From an uncultured Pseudomonadota bacterium (GTDB lineage Bacteria; Pseudomonadota; Alphaproteobacteria; RF32; CAG-239), in NCBI GenBank assembly GCA_949295395.1, contig CASFLB010000070.1:1-6445 (forward strand): a stretch of DNA of 6,445 nucleotides. Reading direction: 5' to 3'. Below, piece after piece: positions 1 to 6,042 of the stretch (position 1 is its first letter; each line of letters starts with the position of its first letter). The notes beneath the pieces are model-generated. The model was given only the letters and a program-made list of their open reading frames with translations. It did not search any database and was not told the DNA's origin. Both the position numbers and the translations under genes were made by a program.

Positions 1-835
1 AAGAAACAGCCACAAGCTTTGAATCATGACAACCAACAACCCATGCCGGAATGCTATCCTCTTTTTTAACTTCATAAATAGGAATCAAATGTCCATAAAA
101 CTTAATCCCCGGATACTGCTTAACAATATCCTCAAAATAAGAACGAGTCTCATCTTTTGACAAAACACCGCCTTTGCGCGCAACAAAACGACTACCGGTA
201 AAATAATAAATTTTTCCGGAAGACAGGGGCACAAGACAAGGTGACGACAGCTCTGCCAAAACCTCATTCAAACAATATTCTTCACATTTGTCATTAACAA
301 CAAATGTTCGAACGCGTTTCGAACCGGCAAAACGATAAAAATAACCGCAAGCAACGGCCGAATGATAAGGAATCAGCTTTTTATTTGCCACAAAGGCTTC
401 TCTTTGCAACTCCGCATCAGATGAAAAAAGCAAACGAGCATTCAAACGCGCTCTGGCATCATCAACACTTTCTGGCATTCCGCAAAAGCCTCGCCATTCT
501 TGAAAATACTCGCCATGACGCAAAAAGAACTTCACATATTTACTGTAAAACTCTTTCTTATTGGAATAGGTATTTTCAGAAAGGAGAACCGACGTTTCAA
601 CAGCTGTTTCATTAGCAATCGGATAATACAACAGCTGAAGCTGAAATTGAGGATCATCTTTCTTTGCAAAAAGAACAGCAACCGCAAAAACATAAGGCAA
701 CGGTTGTTTTCCGAGTTCACCGACACGATACAAAGCCGCATCTTTAAACATCTCAAATCCAACAAGTTTATCGGCATAAACCGAGCACAGATAACGAGAG
801 ATTATCTCCAAATCTAATTTTTTCGTTGTTTCCAT
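1..835 (-). CDS. Hypothetical protein, paralogue of the 948-1913 product (C-terminus off window)
   Basis: I do not recognise the family. An uninterrupted minus-strand frame runs from the ATG at 835-833 to the left edge, giving 278 residues (begins METTKKLDLE) with no stop, so the C-terminus is missing. There is no signal peptide and no membrane segment, so it is probably cytoplasmic. The N-terminus looks helical (residues 8-35); the rest alternates short beta-like stretches with many aromatic residues. Read side by side, it matches the neighbouring 321-residue product along its length. The best block is residues 207-247 here against 225-265 there: GK-x2-YF-x-G-x2-F, then a basic residue and G, an L[ST] with an acidic residue, and K-x-YP-x3-F. 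A second match is residues 146-170 (EA-x3-N-x4-P, then Y-x-Y/F-x). It lies downstream of an intrinsic terminator and so probably has its own promoter. No Shine-Dalgarno precedes the ATG. The coding call is firm; the function is unknown. Confidence 0.85.
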   Translation of the reverse strand, partial: METTKKLDLEIISRYLCSVYADKLVGFEMFKDAALYRVGELGKQPLPYVFAVAVLFAKKDDPQFQLQLLYYPIANETAVETSVLLSENTYSNKKEFYSKYVKFFLRHGEYFQEWRGFCGMPESVDDARARLNARLLFSSDAELQREAFVANKKLIPYHSAVACGYFYRFAGSKRVRTFVVNDKCEEYCLNEVLAELSSPCLVPLSSGKIYYFTGSRFVARKGGVLSKDETRSYFEDIVKQYPGIKFYGHLIPIYEVKKEDSIPAWVVGCHDSKLVAVS

Positions 836-838
836 AAT

Positions 839-867
839 AGTATAAAATTAAGTAATACATAAGTTAA
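839..867 (-). promoter_or_regulatory. Candidate proximal promoter of the 1-835 gene
   Basis: On the minus strand TTAACT (867-862) is followed after 17 nt by TATACT (844-839), a good match to a housekeeping -10 element and a partial -35. The -10 ends only 3 nt before the ATG, so a start 5-8 nt downstream would fall at or just inside the ATG; initiation here would give a leaderless or nearly leaderless transcript, with the spacing slightly too short for the textbook case. The region is very AT-rich, so chance matches are easy. Confidence 0.3.
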
Positions 868-886
868 TAATAAATAATGTGGGCTA

Positions 887-914
887 AATCTATCATTTTT
901 ATTTCAAAAGTCAA
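887..914 (-). promoter_or_regulatory. Candidate distal promoter of the 1-835 gene
   Basis: On the minus strand TTGACT (914-909, five of six consensus -35 bases) is followed after 16 nt by TAGATT (892-887, four of six -10 bases). It sits just past the terminator of the upstream gene and would give a leader of roughly 45 nt. It competes with the proximal candidate; the sequence alone does not decide between them. Confidence 0.3.
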
Positions 915-915
915 G

Positions 916-941
916 AAAAAAGACGGACAAAACTGTCCGCC
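916..941 (-). terminator. Rho-independent terminator after the 948-1913 gene
   Basis: Read on the minus strand, GGCGGACA (941-934), a 4-nt loop and TGTCCGTC (929-922) form an 8-bp stem with one G-T pair, followed directly by six T (921-916). It begins 7 nt after the TAG stop of the 948-1913 gene, which is textbook placement. The plus-strand reading has only a four-T tract after the stem, so any activity in that direction should be weak, and no plus-strand gene needs it. Confidence 0.85.
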
Positions 942-947
942 TTTTCA

Positions 948-1913
948 CTAAGCATCAAAAATAAATCGTTTGTCATCGGGCTTTGCTGGAAAAAGGACAT
1001 CATCATTTTCCCAAAGTTCGACATTACCGGAATACAAATCAACTCCTAAATAAACAGAATTATTTGGATACTGAACAACTCCAAGCATCCACCCTAAAGT
1101 GCAAGGCAAAGGTCTTTTCCAAAAAGAGGCTTCCGGATATTCTTTTAATAAACGTTCCTTCATAGACTGAGCTTCTTTTTCCGTCAAATACTTTCCTCGA
1201 CGAGGGCAAAAACACTCCCCATCAAAATAAAAATACTTTCCATCACGTTGTTGATAAAGTTTTTTTTCAGGAAAAATGAGCTGACGTTTATTAACAATAA
1301 AAAAACAAGTTTCAGGATTTCGGCTCTCTAAATCAAAAGTAAAAGATTTTCCACTAGAAAATTCTCCTCTACTAACGACCAAAGCGTTTTCATCAGAAAG
1401 ATAATAAGCATATGCCGGAAAAGAGTCGAAAATGACCGGCCGAGGCATTTCATTTGTCGCAACCGCCTCAATCAAATTCTTATCCTCAGACAAAAGGGCA
1501 TAGAGTTCCATAAGTTCTTTAAGTTCGGCCATATTTTCACAATAAAAATAGCAAGGCCAATTAACAAAAAGCGAACATCGATCACCATAAAACTGCAAAG
1601 AACCAAAGACAAACTTTCCGCTTGCGGTCAATTCCTCGTCGTTACCAAAAGTCTTACAAGGAAAAGCTGTTTGTTGTATTTTACACGACATATCCATCGG
1701 ATTAAAGAGCAAACAGGCCAAACGACCACTATCTTTATGGCGCAAAGAAAATCCCACAACAAAATGAGAAAATTTATAACTTTCAGATTGTTGCATTCCC
1801 ATCTCAAATTTTAGAATTTGATAACAGGAAAGCTCTTTTTCATAACGTTTTTTCAAATACTCGGGAAAAATACCCGTTCCGTCTCGATTAAAAATAAGTT
1901 TCATAATAATCAT
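948..1913 (-). CDS. Hypothetical protein, 321 residues, paralogue of the 1-835 product
   Basis: I do not recognise the family. The frame is intact from ATG (1913-1911) to TAG (950-948). A second in-frame ATG three codons later (1904-1902, giving MKLIFNRDGT) is an equally plausible start; neither has a Shine-Dalgarno. No signal peptide or membrane helix is visible, so it is probably soluble. It is rich in aromatic residues and in cysteine (about 11 Cys), including a CFC pair at residues 234-236. It aligns by eye over its length with the downstream gene product: an N-terminal YL-x3-Y-x3-L helix (residues 19-28), a central region (55-125), an EA-x3-N-x3-P-x6-A-x-Y segment (149-170), and a strong block at 225-265 with GK-x2-YF-x-G-x2-F. 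It follows the RNA methyltransferase gene by 78 nt with no visible terminator between, so read-through from that operon is possible; a strong terminator closes it. Confidence 0.88.
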   Translation of the reverse strand: MIIMKLIFNRDGTGIFPEYLKKRYEKELSCYQILKFEMGMQQSESYKFSHFVVGFSLRHKDSGRLACLLFNPMDMSCKIQQTAFPCKTFGNDEELTASGKFVFGSLQFYGDRCSLFVNWPCYFYCENMAELKELMELYALLSEDKNLIEAVATNEMPRPVIFDSFPAYAYYLSDENALVVSRGEFSSGKSFTFDLESRNPETCFFIVNKRQLIFPEKKLYQQRDGKYFYFDGECFCPRRGKYLTEKEAQSMKERLLKEYPEASFWKRPLPCTLGWMLGVVQYPNNSVYLGVDLYSGNVELWENDDVLFPAKPDDKRFIFDA

Positions 1914-1991
1914 AATAGTACATATTTAAAGTTACAAAATAATAATCAGAACACTTTTGTCATACCAAAAAACATAAGAGAGAGTCAATCA
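1914..1991. other. Intergenic region between the RNA methyltransferase gene and the 948-1913 gene
   Basis: This 78-nt AT-rich spacer has no hairpin with a T-tract, so the operon is not visibly terminated here. It holds a weak promoter candidate and, at 1920-1911, the TACTATTATG string that also precedes the downstream paralogue. Confidence 0.7.
1959..1988 (-). promoter_or_regulatory. Candidate promoter of the 948-1913 gene, overlapping a GANTC site
   Basis: On the minus strand TTGACT (1988-1983) is followed after 18 nt by TATGAC (1964-1959), a weak -10. The last four bases of the -35 with the next base form GACTC, a GANTC methylation site at 1986-1982. The leader would be about 40 nt. It starts only 3 nt after the stop of the upstream methyltransferase gene. 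The match is moderate and the region is AT-rich. Confidence 0.25.
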
Positions 1992-3200
1992 TTAAATTTT
2001 TTGCATAACACAAACAAAAAAACCGTCTGTTTGGGTAACAAGAGGAGAAAATTGAGCATAATCCACGGAAGGAAATGGATATCGTCCCCCGATTTTCTCT
2101 TGCCAAAGCACCGACAAATCCAAAGGCTTAACATCATCATGTTTTTTTAGAAAGGCTTGTATCTGGTTTTGATTTTCATCAGCCAAAATCGAACACGTCA
2201 TATAAACAATCCGCCCTCCTTTGGTCGTATGAGCATAAGCGGTCTCCAAAATTTCAGCTTGTGTTTTAACAAGATTATCTAAAACCGCAGGGGTTAAGCG
2301 ATATTTTGCATCAGGAGCACGCCGCCAAGTTCCCGTCCCCGAACAAGGAGCATCAACCACAAATAAATCATAATCTTGACCATCTAACTCAGAAACAATC
2401 TCATAATTCGTATACCCAAGACGAAGCCCACGCTCTTTCATTGCCGATAGACGAGAAACATTTTCATCATGAACAAAAACCTTACCTTTTCCATTCATCA
2501 AATAAAGAAGTGTAAAAGTTTTACCTCCGGCACCGGCACAATAATCCATAATTTTCATATAAGGCAGAGGATTGCAAAGAATTGCCGCAAGCTGAGAAGC
2601 CTCATCCTGCACGTCTATCTCGCCGTTCTGATACGCCACACAGTTATTAAGATTAACCCTTTCATCAGAACAAATCCCGATTGGAGAATAAGGAGTCGAC
2701 CGCAAAAACAACCCTTCTTTTCTAAGTTTTTCAAGCGTCTTTTCTCTATCCCCCGAATTAAGACGCATATCAGCTCGAGCCGTAGAGTTTAAGGTCTCAA
2801 GCAAAGAAGAATTACTAACCTTATCAAACAACCACTTTGGACATTCCAACTCAACATCTGCAGGGTATGGAATATCTTTTAAATGACCAAGCCAAAGCTT
2901 TTCATCGCGACCAACCGCCGGCAAAGCATAGGCATCAGCCCCAAAGATTAGATCCAAATCTTCATCTTTAAGATAAACCAAGAACATATTTCGGATATCT
3001 AAACCACCGGCGTCAAAAGACAAACGCCGCCGATGCCGAATAATATCCCAAACTTTTTCGATAATAAAACGTCGGTCTTTTGAACCAATATATTTCCGCT
3101 CGCGCATATAAGAAGTAATAATATTATCGGCCGGGTATTTATCTTGAAAAACCTCCTGCAAAATCTCAAAAACAGCCCGATACCTTGCGCCAAGCTGCAT
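1992..3200 (-). CDS. RsmB/NOP2-family RNA (cytosine-C5) methyltransferase
   Basis: This 402-residue class I SAM-dependent enzyme should transfer a methyl group to carbon 5 of a cytosine in RNA, most likely 16S rRNA. The N-terminal ~85 residues form a short helical region resembling an abbreviated NusB-like domain (IGSKDRRFI at 38-46). The SAM-binding loop is DYCAGAGGKT (219-228), preceded by VQDEASQLAA (197-206). Motif IV DAPCSGTG (283-290) carries Cys286 and motif VI MTCS (334-337) carries Cys336; in this family the motif VI cysteine is the nucleophile and the motif IV one aids product release. Both are present, so it should be active. The length is slightly below E. coli RsmB (429). The start is fixed by TAATG overlap with the rlmE stop and a strong GGGGAGG 6 nt upstream. 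The alphaproteobacterial members of this group are not clearly orthologous to RsmB or RsmF, so the exact target base is unsettled and no symbol is given. Confidence 0.93.
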   Translation of the reverse strand: MQLGARYRAVFEILQEVFQDKYPADNIITSYMRERKYIGSKDRRFIIEKVWDIIRHRRRLSFDAGGLDIRNMFLVYLKDEDLDLIFGADAYALPAVGRDEKLWLGHLKDIPYPADVELECPKWLFDKVSNSSLLETLNSTARADMRLNSGDREKTLEKLRKEGLFLRSTPYSPIGICSDERVNLNNCVAYQNGEIDVQDEASQLAAILCNPLPYMKIMDYCAGAGGKTFTLLYLMNGKGKVFVHDENVSRLSAMKERGLRLGYTNYEIVSELDGQDYDLFVVDAPCSGTGTWRRAPDAKYRLTPAVLDNLVKTQAEILETAYAHTTKGGRIVYMTCSILADENQNQIQAFLKKHDDVKPLDLSVLWQEKIGGRYPFPSVDYAQFSPLVTQTDGFFVCVMQKI

Positions 3201-3895
3201 TAGTCGCCTCCCCGAAACCCAATGGCGACCAAATATTCTTCAGGAGAACCGGCACGACTGGCATCAGGTTTAGCATGAACAACTTTTGCAAAATTTTTCT
3301 TAACATCGGCCAACAGTGTGTTTTCCATCCCGCCTTTAAATACTTTAGTAATAAAAATCCCGCCCTGCTCTAACACTTCTTTAGCAAATTCATAGGCAAT
3401 TTCAACCAAAGCAATTGTCCGTAAATGATCGGTTTGCTGATGTCCTGTCGTATTGGCTGCCATATCACTCATAACAATATCAGCTTTGCCATTCAAAAGA
3501 GATTTTAGTTTTTCAGCCGCTTCAGGTTGTGTAAAATCTTGTTGAATAAGCGTTGCACCTTCAATAGGTTTTGTCTCCAAAATATCTATACCGACAACCT
3601 TGCCCGCTCCTTTATTCCTCATAACGGCAACCTGTGTCCAACCACCTGGAGCACAACCTAAATCGACAATTCTTTTACCTTTTCCAAGAAAATGAAATTT
3701 TTCATCAAGCTGAATAAGTTTAAACGCCGCTCGCGAACGATACCCTTGCCGTTGAGCTTCGGCAACATAGGGATCATTGAGCTGTCTGGCAAGCCACCTC
3801 GCCGACGACTTACTGCGCGATTTCGCCGTTTTGACACGAACCGCTAAGGTTTTTCGCCCGCGAACTTCTTTAGCTGATTTAGTGAGTTTTACCAT
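3200..3895 (-). CDS. rlmE: RlmE (RrmJ/FtsJ), 23S rRNA (uridine-2'-O-)-methyltransferase
   Basis: RlmE methylates the ribose 2'-OH of U2552 (E. coli numbering) in the A-loop of 23S rRNA, late in 50S assembly, using SAM. The 231-residue protein has a basic N-terminal extension (residues 1-35, rich in K and R) and then the full RrmJ fold. The signature SRAAFKL gives Lys59, the SAM loop VDLGCAPGGW spans 77-86, MSDMAANTTG gives Asp144, FITKVFKGG gives Lys184, and SRAGSPEEY gives Glu219. Together these supply the K-D-K-E tetrad known from E. coli RlmE, so it should be active. It is longer than the E. coli enzyme (209), mainly at the N-terminus. Its start overlaps the end of the second phosphatase gene by 17 nt, with AAGGA at 3905-3901, 5 nt before the ATG. 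The identification is secure. Confidence 0.97.
   Translation of the reverse strand: MVKLTKSAKEVRGRKTLAVRVKTAKSRSKSSARWLARQLNDPYVAEAQRQGYRSRAAFKLIQLDEKFHFLGKGKRIVDLGCAPGGWTQVAVMRNKGAGKVVGIDILETKPIEGATLIQQDFTQPEAAEKLKSLLNGKADIVMSDMAANTTGHQQTDHLRTIALVEIAYEFAKEVLEQGGIFITKVFKGGMENTLLADVKKNFAKVVHAKPDASRAGSPEEYLVAIGFRGGD
3207..3213 (-). promoter_or_regulatory. Shine-Dalgarno of the RNA methyltransferase gene, inside the end of rlmE
   Basis: GGGGAGG (3213-3207) lies 6 nt before the ATG at 3200 and is the best ribosome binding site in the window. It falls within the last codons of rlmE (the RGGD end), and the rlmE stop and this start share an A in TAATG. This indicates translational coupling or re-initiation and settles the start. 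Confidence 0.85.
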
Positions 3896-4880
3896 TTTTT
3901 TCCTTATGTTTTTCAGTCATTTCCTTTTGCACACGTTGCTTAGACTTATCATTTTGAATCAACTCTTCAACAATACCATCTTTAGCACTACGCAAAGAAG
4001 CTACAATTTTTTCAGCGCCGAGTTCATTAAAAATTTGTCCCAACATAACAACACCGGCCACAAAAATCGGAGCACGTTGATAACCAATACTTGGATTTTT
4101 AGCCATATCTTCAACACTTGCTGTTTTCAAATCTTCCAAAACCTTAAAAATATCTTTGGTCTTAATTTGTAACCCATCACATTTATCTCGATCATAACGA
4201 TCACATTTACGAATTAATGAAGCCAAACGCAAAGGAGTGCTGGATGTTGCAACAAAGCTAACATTATCTTTAATCGCCTCAAAATTACTACTATGCTTAA
4301 AACCATCAACCCAACGCTTAATTTCTTGAGACAAACGAACCGCATTAACTTTATCATAAGTTTCAAGTTGAAAAGCATCGGCAGCTGTACGAGATCCCCA
4401 AGGAATTGAAACAGCACTCAACATAGAAGGATTATCGCTATTTTGAGCCAACACAATTTCCGTTGAGCCGCCACCTTGATCAACAACAAGCGCATATTCT
4501 GATTTATTGCGAACATGAGAAATAGCGCCTTTAAGATTTAAACGAGCTTCTTCGGCAGGTGAAACAACTTCAATATGAATACCGGTACGATCATAAACTT
4601 TACGAATAAAATCACCGGCATTTTTAGCGCTTCGACAAGCGGCTGTTCCGATAGCACGGCAAGCCACGATGTTGCAATCTTTCATAACATTATGAAACTG
4701 TTCAAAACAATCAAGACCACGAGCCATAGCCTCATCGGTAAGCATGGAGGTTGCTTGCATTCCCTCCCCCAAGCGTGTCGACATTGAATCTTGATAAACC
4801 GGACGCCCCTTAGCATCAGCGATTAACAATCGGCAAGAATTTGTTCCCAAATCAATTGCAGCATAAAATTTTTCAACCAT
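3879..4880 (-). CDS. Ppx/GppA-family protein, second copy, with degenerate C-terminal motifs
   Basis: This 333-residue protein belongs to the exopolyphosphatase/guanosine pentaphosphate phosphohydrolase family (actin-like ATPase fold). The phosphate-1 motif IDLGTNSCRL is at 9-18, EEAR (110-113) supplies Glu111 at the position of the catalytic Glu121 of E. coli PPX, and DQGGGSTE (134-141) is the phosphate-2 loop with Gln where Ile is usual. Two later signatures are altered: GTSGT of the upstream paralogue reads ATSST (211-215), and RGIREG reads LRSAKDG (296-302). The C-terminal tail (310-333) is rich in Lys and Glu. It has only the Ppx/GppA core, without the extra C-terminal domain of the ~500-residue E. 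coli proteins. It starts 2 nt after the first copy's stop, with AGGA at 4891-4888, and overlaps rlmE. Family membership is certain; whether it is still a phosphohydrolase or has become regulatory is open. Confidence 0.94.
   Translation of the reverse strand: MVEKFYAAIDLGTNSCRLLIADAKGRPVYQDSMSTRLGEGMQATSMLTDEAMARGLDCFEQFHNVMKDCNIVACRAIGTAACRSAKNAGDFIRKVYDRTGIHIEVVSPAEEARLNLKGAISHVRNKSEYALVVDQGGGSTEIVLAQNSDNPSMLSAVSIPWGSRTAADAFQLETYDKVNAVRLSQEIKRWVDGFKHSSNFEAIKDNVSFVATSSTPLRLASLIRKCDRYDRDKCDGLQIKTKDIFKVLEDLKTASVEDMAKNPSIGYQRAPIFVAGVVMLGQIFNELGAEKIVASLRSAKDGIVEELIQNDKSKQRVQKEMTEKHKEKNGKTH
3901..3905 (-). promoter_or_regulatory. Shine-Dalgarno of rlmE
   Basis: AAGGA (3905-3901) with five A before the ATG at 3895 supports this start. 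It lies inside the 3' end of the preceding phosphatase gene, as expected for coupled translation of overlapping genes. Confidence 0.75.
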
Positions 4881-4882
4881 GA

Positions 4883-6019
4883 CTAGTTCCTGTTTTCTTT
4901 AGAGTTAAAAATTTTTTTGTGGTTTGATTTATAATTTTTCCCATATGGAAAACGACGTTTTCCTCGTTTTTGATATTTATTCGGAAACTTTTGATTTTGA
5001 TGCATCATATCCAAGAGAATACCCTCGCGAATACCACGATCGGCCACGGTAATTTCAGCGATTGGCCAAAAAGAACATAAAGCCTCTATAATAGCACAAC
5101 CGGCCATAGTTAAATCAGCCTTCTGAGCACCGATACATGGATGTTTACGACGTCCCTCATCCCCCATCATTTTGATTTTAGAAACGGCCCGAACAATATC
5201 TCGTTTTGAGATAGAAATACCATCAACGGCTGAACGATTATAACGCGTAAGGTTAAGATGAACAGCGCCGAGCACTGTAACGGTTCCCGAGGTACCAATA
5301 ACTTGGATCTCTTGTTTTTGAATCGCCTCATAAATATGATATTTGTCTTCAAACTCTTGCAAAATTTTCTGCGTACGTTCAATAATGGTATTATAAGCCA
5401 AATCCGTCATATCTTTTGAAGGGAAAGCCTCCGAAATTGTAACCACACCATAAGGCAAAGAAACAAACCCCTCAACAAAAGTCTTTCCGCTGTTTGTGAT
5501 ACGAGCCAAAGAAATTTCCGTTGAGCCACCGCCGATATCAAACACCAATGTTCGTTTAATACAACGATTCAAAAGTGGTATACAACCAACAACGGCTAAG
5601 CGAGCCTCTTCTTTTGAGGAAATAGTTTCAAGAGTAAGACCGGTTTCATGTTTAACAGCATCCATAAATTCTTGACAATTTTTAGCACGACGACAAGCGG
5701 CCGTTGCAACAAAGCGAGAACGAAAAATGGGAGCATATTCATTAATAACGCCGGAACACACCTTAAGAGCAGCGATTGTACGACGAATGGCATACTTGGT
5801 TAAAACATTGTCTTTAATAATACCTTCGCCCAAGCGTGTCACTTTTGAAAAAGTCTCAATAATCTGAAAAGAAGTCGGCGTTGGAGACGCAATAACCAAG
5901 CGGCAAGACGTTGTTCCCAAATCGATTGCGGCATAAACAGGGCGAGCTTGTTCATCACCTTGACGAACAAGCCCTACTGAATGGTTATCTAATTTTTGAC
6001 TTTTCCATTTATTATTCAT
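4883..6019 (-). CDS. Ppx/GppA-family phosphatase (exopolyphosphatase or pppGpp phosphohydrolase)
   Basis: Family members release phosphate from polyphosphate and/or convert pppGpp to ppGpp, linking it to phosphate storage and the stringent response. The 378-residue product has a 28-residue N-terminal lead and then IDLGTTSCRL (32-41), EEAR (137-140; Glu138 matches catalytic Glu121 of E. coli PPX), DIGGGSTE (161-168), GTSGT (242-246) and RGIREG (328-333). All are canonical, so it should be active. After about residue 340 there is a strongly basic tail rich in Lys, Arg and Asn, perhaps a polyanion or nucleic acid contact. Sequence cannot separate Ppx from GppA activity. The ATG at 6019 lies 23 nt after the ccrM stop, with no good Shine-Dalgarno close by (a GAGGA-like string is about 20 nt upstream), so the exact start is less certain than the gene; coupling to ccrM is possible. 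Confidence 0.95.
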   Translation of the reverse strand: MNNKWKSQKLDNHSVGLVRQGDEQARPVYAAIDLGTTSCRLVIASPTPTSFQIIETFSKVTRLGEGIIKDNVLTKYAIRRTIAALKVCSGVINEYAPIFRSRFVATAACRRAKNCQEFMDAVKHETGLTLETISSKEEARLAVVGCIPLLNRCIKRTLVFDIGGGSTEISLARITNSGKTFVEGFVSLPYGVVTISEAFPSKDMTDLAYNTIIERTQKILQEFEDKYHIYEAIQKQEIQVIGTSGTVTVLGAVHLNLTRYNRSAVDGISISKRDIVRAVSKIKMMGDEGRRKHPCIGAQKADLTMAGCAIIEALCSFWPIAEITVADRGIREGILLDMMHQNQKFPNKYQKRGKRRFPYGKNYKSNHKKIFNSKENRN

Positions 6020-6042
6020 TGTTTCAAAATAACACCATTCCT

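Larger units (their letters stand above)
836..947. other. Intergenic region between the two paralogous hypothetical genes
   Basis: This AT-rich spacer of about 112 nt holds the terminator of the upstream gene (916-941) and two candidate promoters for the downstream one. Nothing else, such as a small gene or further hairpin, is visible. Confidence 0.8.

Noticed and set aside
304..817. Plus-strand open frames of about 100 residues
   Set aside because: They lie antisense to a longer, continuous minus-strand frame that has a paralogue next door; their translations are low in complexity and resemble no family.
1..1913. Toxin-antitoxin or phage-defence pair
   Set aside because: Both genes are long, similar to each other, separated by a terminator, and show no nuclease, toxin or DNA-binding motif; there are no mobile-element marks nearby.
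1818..2150. Plus-strand frame spanning the 1914-1991 spacer
   Set aside because: It runs antisense through the ends of two supported genes, has no ribosome binding site or family resemblance, and its Asn/Lys-rich composition is that of translated AT-rich antisense.
3879..3895. 17-nt overlap of the second phosphatase gene and rlmE as a possible frameshift or fusion
   Set aside because: Both frames end and begin naturally: rlmE has its own Shine-Dalgarno and a normal N-terminus, and the phosphatase core is complete.
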